Source: Plasmodium malariae (Eukaryota > Apicomplexa > Aconoidasida > Haemosporida > Plasmodiidae). Taken from it: DNA of 64,000 nt. The notes beneath the pieces were generated by a model, which saw only the letters and a list, made by a program, of their open reading frames with translations, searched no databases and had not been told where the DNA came from. The translations under genes and the position numbers were made by a program. The DNA is taken from the NCBI RefSeq assembly GCF_900090045.1, contig NC_041788.1:2599501-2663500 (forward strand). Direction: 5' to 3'. This document shows, piece by piece, positions 26,701-35,865 of this stretch (position 1 is the stretch's first letter; each line of letters begins with the position of its first letter).

Positions 26701-29700
26701 ATGATTAGTAGTAGTGGTTTGATGATGGGGGAGATGAACAGCATAGCTGGTGTAGGAGGAGGAGGTGTTGCAGTGGTAGGTGGAGGTATTGAAAGTTGTA
26801 ATAGTAATAGTAATAGTAACATGATTCTGAACATGGATAGTCATAACAATAGTAGAAGTAGTAACAATATGAGCTGCCGGACGAATCTTATGAATGGAGC
26901 TCTTGCATTTACAGCAAACAATAATAGTACTACAACTGCTGGCACTACTAGTGCTACGACTACTACCACTGCCACACCAGTATTGATGTCAAATGGTTTA
27001 TTAAGTAAGAATAATAGCGGTAATAGCAGCAGCATTATGAATACTAATGGAAATACTAGTAGTAATAGTAATAATAATATAAATAATATAAATAATATAA
27101 ATAATAGTAATATTAATAATATTAATAATATCGATAACATAATGAATGGAAATTACAGTAATGATAGTATAAAGAATGCTGCCCATAATATAAAGGATAA
27201 TAATAGTAGTAACACCACTAATACCACCAAGGTGTTTTTAGGGCCCAAGATTGGAAATAATATTAGTAGTGGTTATGTGGGAGGCAGCATGAGTGCAAAT
27301 TTTGGCAGTGTAAGCGGTAACATAGGTGGTAATATAGGAGGCGGAAGTATGAGTGGAAGTGGATATCATAATAGTTCAAACGTACCAGGAGTTGTATGTA
27401 TGAATAATAAAGGAGTAAATATGAACAAATTAAATTATAATATTAATCATAGTTGTACAATGTTTACTCCTAGAAATTCTTCAAGGAATGTTTATGCTTT
27501 GAAGAATAATAAAAGTAGTGGTATAAATAATAGATGTGTTGGAGGAGGAGCAGGACCCCATTTGGTGAACTCAAATTTTTTAAATACAAATACTATACAT
27601 ACTATGAATAAAGATTTTATACAGAATGGAACTTATGGTTTTAAAAAGCCGACTCATTATGCTTCATTTTCCAATAATGCCTGTACTAATGTAAATTCTT
27701 TGAATGATCATATTTTTTCCTTTAACAGTGGCATAAATAGAAGCAACCATAATGGTGTTATTGGCAGTGCTAGTAGTGTTAGTGGTATTAGAGACGTTAG
27801 TAGTAATTTGAATAGCACAATGAACAATGTAAGTGGAAGTAATAATGAAAGCAATAATGGTAGCAATAATAGCAGCAATAATAGTAGTAACAATTCTACT
27901 AGAGGTACTCCAAATATGAGCGCAAGCATAAATCACTTTGGTAATAGCCATAATATAGACCCTACAAATAGTAGTAAAGACAAAAGTACTTTAAGAAATT
28001 TTAAAGGCTGTTACTTGGGTAGTAATTCTGCAAACACTACTAGTGGTAATAATAGTGGTAATAGTAGTAATGCTAATTGTAATGTTATTGGAAGTGGAAG
28101 TGCTAATTCGAATGCTATTAATTTTTCTGTAAATAATAATGGAAATGATAGTTGTACTAGTAGCAGAAGCTGTAATGGCTTTAACAACAGTGGTGGTAAT
28201 AGTTGTAGGAATAATACCAATAATGGAGGAAGTAGTATGGTGAATGATGCAAGCATTCATGGTATTGGGCTTATGAAAGCACACAGCAATATTAGTAGTA
28301 TTAACAGCGTTAACAATATGAGCAATATGGCCAACATGGGAAATTTGAATGGTAGTAGTAGTTGTAGTAGTAGTATCAATATTAACAACAGCAGTGTTAG
28401 TAAGAAGTGTAGTGCAGAACTAATGACCGAAAAATATACGCAGAATGACGAACTGAAGGATGATTTAAAAAATTTAATAAATATCGATTTTATTAATGAC
28501 ACAGATATGGACTATGAGGAAGAGGAGGAGGAGGAGGAGAGTCCTCAGGTAAACAAATCGCTTGTGAGAAATGTAAGTCATATGCATAGACCACCGAATT
28601 CGAAATCATTCAACACGCTTAATAGTTGTATTAATGAAGACTTATTGAAAGGGGGAAATAGAGAAGTGGATGGTAATAACTGTAACCGTGGTTATAGTGA
28701 TGGTAGTAGCTCTAGCAGTAGTAGTAGCAATAGGAATAGGAATAACCGTAGTTACAGCAGTAGCAATAACAGTAGTAGGAGTAATGGTGATGTGAAGACA
28801 AGGGAATATGAAAAGATGCACATGAGCAATGTGAAGAAAGAATCAAATTATATGATGATGAACAAGAGTGAAGGGGAGGAGGAACAACAGCAGGAATGCA
28901 AGCCTCACCATCAGCGGCACTCAAAGGATGAAATGAATTTTAATGAAAACGAGTTTGCCTATTCCAGTGCAAATATAGTAAGTAATACCAATACTAATAA
29001 TAGTAATAGTAACAAAGTAGTGTTGGGGAGTGGAAGTGCTGATGGTGCGGCAGTTGTTATGTCGGATGGGTATAACAACTATTTTGCCAAGGACGACAAG
29101 TCTAATTTATATGATAGTAATAGCATTGGTAATGGCACTGGTAATATTAAGAAGAATGGAAAAAACGTGTTTACCTATTATAACAGTGCAATGGAACAAG
29201 CAACGGCAGTGCAAGGAGTTGAAAATAGCAGTAGTGGTGGTGTACATAATAACGTTAATATTAACCAAGGAAACAACAATAACAGTAGCAGTACTAGCAG
29301 CAGTAGTGGTAACAATATATCGTTAAACATGGATGTTACGTCCATTAACGACAGTTACAGTACATTGAAACATGTTAATAATATTAACAGAAATGGTAGT
29401 AATGGTCGTAGTGGTAGTAGTAGTCATAACATCAATAATAATGGCAATCCATCTACCATATATAGAAACAGCGTGAAACCAAAAGCATACATGAATGAAC
29501 TATCATTGAATAATGCATTTGGTAGTAGCACTGGAAATAAATATGATGAAAATTTTTGTGAAATAAAAAAAAAAGAGGAAAAGATGGCGAGAGAATCAGG
29601 AGGGGAAGAGTGTGGTATGGAATTGAATAATAACAAGGAGGACAAGAATAATAGTAATAGCAGTAGTAATGGTTATAGTAGTAATAGTAGCAACAATAAA

Positions 29701-29781
29701 AGTTTTTTGAACTACCCTTTTCACACACCGCGTGTTGAGAATAATCAGAATTTTTCAGATAAATATGTTAACTTTTTTTAA
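23746..29781 (+). CDS. Asparagine-rich Plasmodium protein of 2011 residues, function unknown
   Basis: This is one uninterrupted 6 kb exon. The ATG at 23746 follows an A/T-rich leader and opens with an acidic/Lys-rich segment (MEEVKVEGGKDARK). Two stretches escape low complexity. Residues about 283-448 are helical and charged (starting VEKIYVHELDRMEKLIKEI). Residues about 722-865 form a compact mixed region (MMVYISWVPKSARCQYPLEL to DLRIERAVPRSS) that looks like a folded domain. The rest is Asn/Ser/Gly-rich, including SGNV tetrapeptide repeats coded at about 25716-25790 by a 12-bp unit. There is no signal peptide, membrane segment or recognised catalytic motif. From memory the syntenic P. falciparum gene is also called an asparagine-rich protein. 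It flanks the gene-free gap on its right side. It is surely a gene; its function is not known to me. Confidence 0.9.
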   Translation: MEEVKVEGGKDARKEDGCKKKGNVVEQNDKRDSNSKNEETLKSGGGSSSSSGGGGSGYLFNLLDRLNNLKKIKPKVTGEDEENANSNVSRNDDKKGGVGEEIKKSKSENENSKMEAKKEEKKEAKVEAKVEVKKSEVTEKEAGIDLVCEKVNVSKVEVSKKEELTEEMKDKDERDSKHGSEWSSEHNSEQRAEELIGEECTAASNNNSVVVDGVNRKDAREYDEKEVNQSSELKKENHHANSVSTNNSRSRSSNSRSSGSSSGSGSNISSSSRNDGCGNNELEVEKIYVHELDRMEKLIKEIRRNEELYGDEANNLFLLYNDLYSCMLENLEHVNMTNKDVKLLLKEEIEKLKENSNLIYSFLKNGKNEKNSILLNTNDALLNEIKNSFFDFLKKKLNGEYYDVNFEDNIVTNRNVHMICLILCRKQVINMLEEVYKSIMFYAVDEQDDEEGNVSSGSASSINKTSSSMVVKRLRNMNSLMLFLNTANATYSCDNANENRSGGSGMNSGNSSSSRSRHYNHVNVKRETQDEGIDNEEDVNINNDNNNVQQEDEERVQYGRKTNLSTMSNGNNKGNKINKLNLNKKAMTNYVRKENNETQISLSTCLTESSSLIDKKFKEKLCKKKIINNLEHCSGGGIILEKPLSKNALYECANGNISGNVSGNVSGNVSGNVSGNVSGNTGGNASSGGHDGANSHLTNGNSSSGNHHNNNNNSTNDYFSDMMVYISWVPKSARCQYPLELPKNSAERNKLAEYIEAKEQMLYILRLMGYDEIDNIYFHPPKGSHIKIKFRTLGCMNKFLKAYKNTPDKWKEDMFNFFNIPLRSSISVRDLRIERAVPRSSAAEFKKIKKFNKNYHDLFLFKDNYNLCEDVNNNNSSSNNNNNNIGSSISNHNNVSSSGNNSALEKMEKINFHYDTYNKHIVMQNNRAGMMNNNNSGAGAGGGLPTSSSSGMMTIRKMNENKKSFPRIMMKGSNSMIHTEYGNNNMISSSGLMMGEMNSIAGVGGGGVAVVGGGIESCNSNSNSNMILNMDSHNNSRSSNNMSCRTNLMNGALAFTANNNSTTTAGTTSATTTTTATPVLMSNGLLSKNNSGNSSSIMNTNGNTSSNSNNNINNINNINNSNINNINNIDNIMNGNYSNDSIKNAAHNIKDNNSSNTTNTTKVFLGPKIGNNISSGYVGGSMSANFGSVSGNIGGNIGGGSMSGSGYHNSSNVPGVVCMNNKGVNMNKLNYNINHSCTMFTPRNSSRNVYALKNNKSSGINNRCVGGGAGPHLVNSNFLNTNTIHTMNKDFIQNGTYGFKKPTHYASFSNNACTNVNSLNDHIFSFNSGINRSNHNGVIGSASSVSGIRDVSSNLNSTMNNVSGSNNESNNGSNNSSNNSSNNSTRGTPNMSASINHFGNSHNIDPTNSSKDKSTLRNFKGCYLGSNSANTTSGNNSGNSSNANCNVIGSGSANSNAINFSVNNNGNDSCTSSRSCNGFNNSGGNSCRNNTNNGGSSMVNDASIHGIGLMKAHSNISSINSVNNMSNMANMGNLNGSSSCSSSININNSSVSKKCSAELMTEKYTQNDELKDDLKNLINIDFINDTDMDYEEEEEEEESPQVNKSLVRNVSHMHRPPNSKSFNTLNSCINEDLLKGGNREVDGNNCNRGYSDGSSSSSSSSNRNRNNRSYSSSNNSSRSNGDVKTREYEKMHMSNVKKESNYMMMNKSEGEEEQQQECKPHHQRHSKDEMNFNENEFAYSSANIVSNTNTNNSNSNKVVLGSGSADGAAVVMSDGYNNYFAKDDKSNLYDSNSIGNGTGNIKKNGKNVFTYYNSAMEQATAVQGVENSSSGGVHNNVNINQGNNNNSSSTSSSSGNNISLNMDVTSINDSYSTLKHVNNINRNGSNGRSGSSSHNINNNGNPSTIYRNSVKPKAYMNELSLNNAFGSSTGNKYDENFCEIKKKEEKMARESGGEECGMELNNNKEDKNNSNSSSNGYSSNSSNNKSFLNYPFHTPRVENNQNFSDKYVNFF

Positions 29782-29884
29782 AATTTTTTTTTTTTTTTTT
29801 ATGCTACTTTTACACACGTACCATGTCGATTACCTTTTTTATTTTTTTTAATAATACCACTTCCTTTTATTCCATATTCCTTAT

Positions 29885-29916
<32 letters not shown>

Positions 29917-32111
29917 GACAACAAATTTCACGAGCGGAAGAGTGAATGGGAAAAACACGATGTAAATCAGTACGTCGTTCATATATGCACATTGATAAAA
30001 GAAGAAGAGTAGAAAAGCGGGAAAAGCCGTAAAAAATAGTTTGATCGTTATTAAAGTTTATTTTTAACTGTCCTGGTCATTTGAAAAGGAGTTAACAATA
30101 AAAGCAGTGTTTTCTCATGTTGAATACGTGTGATTACATATGGTATGTATATAAACATTTGTAATATATATGTCTGTGTTGTATATGTGTAAATTGTACG
30201 CATTTTCGTATTTTTTTTTCTTTTCTTTTTAATTTTTTTTTTTATTTTTAACACGCACAGAAGATATTTGAAATTGTTATTAATACACATGCACACCTTT
30301 GTTATTTAAATATAATGTTATTTACGTATATATCATTTAAATACATATTGTTTAGATAAATATTGTTTAAATATTTTTATAAAATTAAAAAAATTGATAT
30401 AATGTATAACGCATTATTCAGAGGGAAAAGTGCGTATATATATGCATATATGTGTAATGTGTATGTATGTATACATAGCCATTAACATATTTAACTCGAG
30501 TGAATAAATGTGTTTCCTATTTTTCCTACGCAGTTTTTTTTTTATTAAAACGTAATTCGTTTTTATTATCCTAATATTCAAAAACTTAAAATTTTTTTTT
30601 TTTTTTTTAAAGTTTTAATTTTAAAAAGATTTTTATCTTAAAAAATAAGGCACATTGAAGTTAATTCAAAATTCAAAATTATTTTTTCCTTTTCATCAAA
30701 AAGAAGTATATATGTAGTTCATTTTTATGGAGTTGCAAAATTGGAATAATGTAATATAAAGTAAAATAAAATATCATATTTCCTTATATTTCTTAGAGCA
30801 AACTATATAAATAAATATATACGTGTATATATATACTTATATTTATGTATAAACTTTTATTTAATCCTATTTGAAGCATACATTAAAAACTCATGTTTTA
30901 AAATATGTTAAAAATAAGCACATAAGGAAGCGCAAAAAAATTTTCTTTAGTTCCCCTCATATGTTCACTGTGTACAGAGTAATTATATATGCGCACATAT
31001 GTATATATACCGATTGAAATACCTTCTAGCTTTGGACTTGTTTAAGTTTTCATTTTTATTTTTATGATTTACTATAAGCAATTAATATATGACAAAGAAG
31101 GGGAGCACTTTTTTTTGGCAATTTAATTTGTTGGTATTTGAACTTTTTACTAAGTTCATTTTTAAATTTACGCAATAGTGATATTAATTTCACGTAGGGT
31201 ACCTTAAAAGGGGGAAAACAAAAAAAATAATAAAATGATAGAAATAAAATAAAATGATAGAAATAAAATAAAATGATAGAAATAAAATAAAAGGACAAAA
31301 ATAAAATAAAAGGACAAAAATAAAATAAAAGGACAAAAATAAAATAAAAGGACAAAAAAAGAACATATAACAATAAAGGAAAAAATTAGGTCCCCAACTG
31401 CACACATTACAAAACGTCAACAGGAATACACTGTTTTTTGTTTTGCACCAAAAGTTGTTTTCTATATATTTTTCAAAAAATGGTGGTTGTGTCATATAAA
31501 TAGCGAGAACTGTAATTCTATTACACCTCAATTTTTTCGCATAATTTCTCATTTGTTCGCATTATTTGACATTATTTACTTTCATTTCTTTGTTTCGTTC
31601 CATTGGGAAGAAAAAGGTTACAGGCTCAGGTTTTATTTTTGTACAATTTTTTTTTTTTTTTTTTTTTTTCATTTATAATTTTATACAATTAGCTGCATTG
31701 TGCCATGAACTGATGGATTTGTAGAAATTGCCCATACAGTCGCTGTAACTGTAATAGTAGCTGTTGACGTTACTGTTACTGCTATTTTTACAGTTACTAC
31801 CAATTTTACTGTATCTCTTTCCGCTTCTCTTCCTGTTTCGCGTTTTTCGCTTTTATTTCCTTTTAGAGGGGAATATGCAGATACTTGAAGGACCGAACGT
31901 CCAATTTTATTTTATTTTTTATTTTTTTTATTTTATTTTTTATTTTTTTTATTTTATTTTTTATTTTTTTTATTTTATTTTTTTTATTTTTTTTATTTTT
32001 TATTTTTTTTTTTTTTATTTTTTATTTTTATTTTTATTTTTTTTATTTTATTTTTATTTTTTTATTTTCTTTTTTTTCCCCTTTTATTAAAAAGCGGAAC
32101 GGCTTAAAAAA
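29782..32111. other. Intergenic region between the Asn-rich and propeller-like genes
   Basis: These 2.3 kb contain the 3' UTR of the upstream gene and the promoter of the next plus-strand gene. Poly(T) tracts lie at about 29785-29800 and 29890-29916. A dense block of T runs with single A (31904-32078) lies immediately before the ATG at 32112. Frames on both strands here are repeat-derived. Confidence 0.55.
31219..31357. repeat. 19-bp tandem array with two ordered variants
   Basis: Copies carry GATAG in the first half and GGACA in the second half, each followed by AAATAAAATA-type sequence. The change from one variant to the other is abrupt, pointing to separate expansion of two neighbouring units. 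All three minus frames stay open, so the three overlapping ORFs there are artefacts. Confidence 0.9.
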
Positions 32112-35100
32112 ATGCTCAATAGTAAGAAATACGAAAATTTGAGCAAGTACGATTTGAACTTAAGTAAAAATGATATAATTAAAAAAAAGAAAAAAAATGA
32201 TTTAAAGAATATTTTGTTGTTCCCTTCTTTATTTTGGTTCAACGGGGTGTTTTCACCTCCCATACCTCTTTTTAAATATGACTATGGCAATACTTACAAT
32301 GTTAGAATAAAAGATTATGTAACATGTTCAGTTCATAAACATAGTGTTATTATAAGAAGAATTCGTAAAAATGAAATATTAAGCATTAGTATGTTCAATG
32401 ATAAGAAAGTTTTATCATGTTTATTTTACATCGAAATTGGACAACTTTTGGAATTAGCTTATTTCAGCAAAAGACCTTTTTCCTTTCCACCCTCTACTGC
32501 TTTTACAAATGAAAAGGGAGACAAGGAAGGGGAAAAAAAAGGAAAAGAAGAGGGGATGCAGGTGGAGGTAGTGGAGATGGAAAACAAATCAATGCATGTA
32601 TCACCAGGGCGAAAAACAAATTATCATCTGTTTTGTTACAACGAAAAGAATGAAATACATTTATATGATGTTGAAAATAACATATCCGTTTTAAGTTTCT
32701 GTGAGAAAGAACAAATAACGAGCATGCATTTTAATTTCCTGTACATAAATAGAAAAAATAGTTTATATAATAAATTACAGAATGATGTGTATGAAGGAAA
32801 TATTAAGGTAGTGAATATGGACAACGTGGAGAAGAAAATTGAGCAGAAGAACAGGTACTGCTTTGAGCTGTTACAAGAGATATGGACCCGCGCTGGAAGT
32901 GGCAGTGATAGTGGAGGTGATAGCGGAAGTGGTAGCGGAAGTGGTAGTGGAGGTGATAGCGGAAGTGATATTTTGAAGAGCGTTTTTTATGCCCTTATAT
33001 ATGGAGATAGTGAAGGGTGTGTGTACTTGTTCATCCCTCAGAAAAAAGTAAAAATAAAAAAGATATTAAATAAAAATGAAAAAATTGTTTTCATCGAAAC
33101 GAATGTAAAAGAATATTTTAAGATAAAAAGTATAAACGATTTATTGCAAAAAATTAAAAATAATTGCTACATTTTTGTAGCATATAAAGACAAAATTCAT
33201 ATAATTAATTTTTATATATTTGAAATATATTTTGTTGTAAATTTGGGGGAGGACAAAATATTTAGTCTCACTTCAACATTTAATTATGATTTAGAAGAAA
33301 ATTATTTGTCTTTTTCTACTAAATCTTATGTAAAAATTTTTAATATTAATAAAAGAGAAGAATTACTACATATCGAGTTGAGTGCTCAGCATTCCCTAGA
33401 GAGGGGTAATAGCAGTTCGGTTAAGAGCGAAGCAGTTAACTCTAACTTGATGCAATTGTATGGGGATGTTGTTGTAAGAAACAATAAGTTCGCTTCTAGC
33501 AACTGTTATTATAACGACGGAGGAGGGGTAGGAGTTTACTGTAAAGCAGATGGAGTTGCGCGAATCCATGCAGTTGAAGCAGAGGAGGAGGAGGAGGAAG
33601 AAGAAGAAGAAGAGGAACAACAAGGACAGAAGCAGAAGTTCCAACAGAAACGGCAGCAACAACAGCAGAAGCCTCAAGGACGACAAGATGGGGGGCCCAT
33701 TTGGGAGAAAATCGAAAAGGAACAAAAGAATTATATATGCGTTTATTTCAGTGCAAAGGACAGTAATATATATATATCGAAAGGCAAAGGAATGATTTAT
33801 GTATACAATATAAGGGAAAATAAAATGATAAACTGTTTTAATCTACGCTGTAAATGTATTTTTTATTTGTTTTATTTTACTTTAAGTAAAAAAGAATATT
33901 TATATGTATATGACTCGGAAAAATATTACTGTTTATATCTGATAAATGAAAATAATATTATTTATAAAACGTTCACATTAAGTGCTTGGGTCTATCATAT
34001 ATTATGCGCTCGTACCAATATTTTATTTTCCTTAGGAAATGAAAACGTATATAATATAGACCTAAAAAGATATAAAACTGCTTTTTTCTTAAAACCTATC
34101 TATTACAAGAATATGAATATTTGTGTATACCTCGTTAAGCACCCCCATCTACCTATCATAGCTTTTATTAATAAGAACCAGTTGTTCGGTTTTTTTTTTC
34201 AACCACTTGATGTGAACGGAGTGGAAGCGGGAATGGAAGAAGTAAGGTACAAAAGGAATGAAACTGTTATAATACCCGCCATAAGGGAAAACCAAAATGT
34301 CATATCTTTATGCTGGTTTCTGAAGAGGAAGGAGCTTTTAGTAGCTGACAAACGTTGTATCAACTTTGAGGGGTATCATAACGATGAAATGTTGAATGTT
34401 CAAGGGGTTTGTGAGAATGGATATCATGAATCCACAGTTACATCAATAGTGTACAGTGAAGATTCATTACAAACGCGTGAAGAATGGGAGCAGCAAAAAA
34501 GGAAAAGACGATGTGAAAGACGAAGTGAAACGGAAGCAATAATTACAAGCAAAAAAAAATATGAACATGTGCATAACAAATATTACGATACATACCTTAC
34601 TGTGTTAAATGAAAACGCTTTATACTTGTACAATATTGCAAATGCAGAACTAATACAGTTAAGCCATACGCATCACGATCTGTTAAATAGTACCATATTT
34701 CCTTTAAAAGGGAGGAAAAAATTTACTGCTTCAACAAAACTTAATGATATGTATTATATGTTCATTTTTTCGGAAAACAGTTTACTCATATTTGATGAAA
34801 ACTTAAAATTCGCTAGTTGCAAGATAAAAATAGATGAACGCATAAATAAAATGTATATACAAGAAAATATCATATTTATTCATTCCAATAGTTATGTTTA
34901 CTTTTCCTTCCTGTGGCCAATAGTAATGTGTGCGTACTCAAAAGATATACTTACCTCGAACACATCTACTACTGAACCTATTCCAGATACTCATTGTCAC
35001 ACAAAGAAGTACTATTACCCCGAGTTCACTTTCACAAGAATACCATTAAAGCAGAGCTTAAAAATTGTTCTCTTTGATTTTTACTACACTGGAAATGATT

Positions 35101-35480
35101 TATATATCGCTATTTATTCAAAAAAAAAAAAAATCTTCGTTTATAGAGTACTAAATGTATCAGGTACAAGCGAAAGTGTGGGTGCTAGTGCAAGTGCAAA
35201 TGCGCGAAACAATGATGTAACAAATAAAAGAGCGGACGCATGGAGAGAGGATGATAAAAAAAAGGATAAGATGAATATAAATTTACAAATAGATTCTCAA
35301 TTAATTGCACAGTTTCATAACTTCTACATCTTCGATAACATAAATAAAGTTGGTAGCATTTTATCCATGAAATTCTTTTATAGTGTACCCAAAAAAAAAA
35401 TTTACTTAATTTTTGGCGGCCTCGAGCAGTTTCTATTCTCTTGGGACTTCCTCAAGTATCCCATCGTGCGGAGGAAGTAA
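32112..35480 (+). CDS. Conserved Plasmodium-type protein of 1122 residues, beta-propeller/WD40-like
   Basis: This is a single long exon with ordinary coding composition apart from two inserts: a Gly/Ser/Asp run at about 262-290 and a Glu-then-Gln run at about 490-527. Degenerate WD40-like blades recur, such as YGDSEGCVYLFIP, SFSTKSYVKIFNI, ISKGKGMIYVYNIREN and the C-terminal LIFGGLEQFLFSWDF. The pattern is hydrophobic strand, small turn, aromatic strand, then an xVYN- or xIFN-like end. No signal peptide or membrane helix is seen. WD40 proteins are usually scaffolds; I cannot tell which complex this one serves. The first ATG (MLNSKKYENLSKYDL) follows a long T-rich leader and I see no better start. 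It is convergent with the PheRS gene about 180 bases away. Confidence 0.85.
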   Translation: MLNSKKYENLSKYDLNLSKNDIIKKKKKNDLKNILLFPSLFWFNGVFSPPIPLFKYDYGNTYNVRIKDYVTCSVHKHSVIIRRIRKNEILSISMFNDKKVLSCLFYIEIGQLLELAYFSKRPFSFPPSTAFTNEKGDKEGEKKGKEEGMQVEVVEMENKSMHVSPGRKTNYHLFCYNEKNEIHLYDVENNISVLSFCEKEQITSMHFNFLYINRKNSLYNKLQNDVYEGNIKVVNMDNVEKKIEQKNRYCFELLQEIWTRAGSGSDSGGDSGSGSGSGSGGDSGSDILKSVFYALIYGDSEGCVYLFIPQKKVKIKKILNKNEKIVFIETNVKEYFKIKSINDLLQKIKNNCYIFVAYKDKIHIINFYIFEIYFVVNLGEDKIFSLTSTFNYDLEENYLSFSTKSYVKIFNINKREELLHIELSAQHSLERGNSSSVKSEAVNSNLMQLYGDVVVRNNKFASSNCYYNDGGGVGVYCKADGVARIHAVEAEEEEEEEEEEEEQQGQKQKFQQKRQQQQQKPQGRQDGGPIWEKIEKEQKNYICVYFSAKDSNIYISKGKGMIYVYNIRENKMINCFNLRCKCIFYLFYFTLSKKEYLYVYDSEKYYCLYLINENNIIYKTFTLSAWVYHILCARTNILFSLGNENVYNIDLKRYKTAFFLKPIYYKNMNICVYLVKHPHLPIIAFINKNQLFGFFFQPLDVNGVEAGMEEVRYKRNETVIIPAIRENQNVISLCWFLKRKELLVADKRCINFEGYHNDEMLNVQGVCENGYHESTVTSIVYSEDSLQTREEWEQQKRKRRCERRSETEAIITSKKKYEHVHNKYYDTYLTVLNENALYLYNIANAELIQLSHTHHDLLNSTIFPLKGRKKFTASTKLNDMYYMFIFSENSLLIFDENLKFASCKIKIDERINKMYIQENIIFIHSNSYVYFSFLWPIVMCAYSKDILTSNTSTTEPIPDTHCHTKKYYYPEFTFTRIPLKQSLKIVLFDFYYTGNDLYIAIYSKKKKIFVYRVLNVSGTSESVGASASANARNNDVTNKRADAWREDDKKKDKMNINLQIDSQLIAQFHNFYIFDNINKVGSILSMKFFYSVPKKKIYLIFGGLEQFLFSWDFLKYPIVRRK

Positions 35481-35658
35481 CAGTGGAAGTAAAAGCAGCA
35501 ATAGCAGTAGTAGAGGTTGATTTTTTTTTTTTTTTTTTTTTTTTTGTTACCCATTTTGTCGGTTGTCACTTTGGCCCATCTTTAAAGGGAAGCCTGTATT
35601 TTTGTTCATTTCATACCAAAATTTAAATGATCAAAAAAAAAAAAAAAAAAAGTCTCCT

Positions 35659-35805
35659 TTATCTAATGCTTATATCATACATGTTTGCGATTCGTTCTAC
35701 CACCTGTTCGTGCACATCCTTTACGTAATTTCTGAAAGTTTGCTGTTCCTATGAAAATGAAGGAGATTGGAAATTTTTACCCATATATGAACACACATAT
35801 ATATA

Positions 35806-35865
<60 letters not shown>

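Noticed and set aside
23916..29728. Many minus-strand ORFs under the Asn-rich gene
   Set aside because: AAT/AGT codons read on the other strand give open Ile/Thr/Leu frames; no domain is present.
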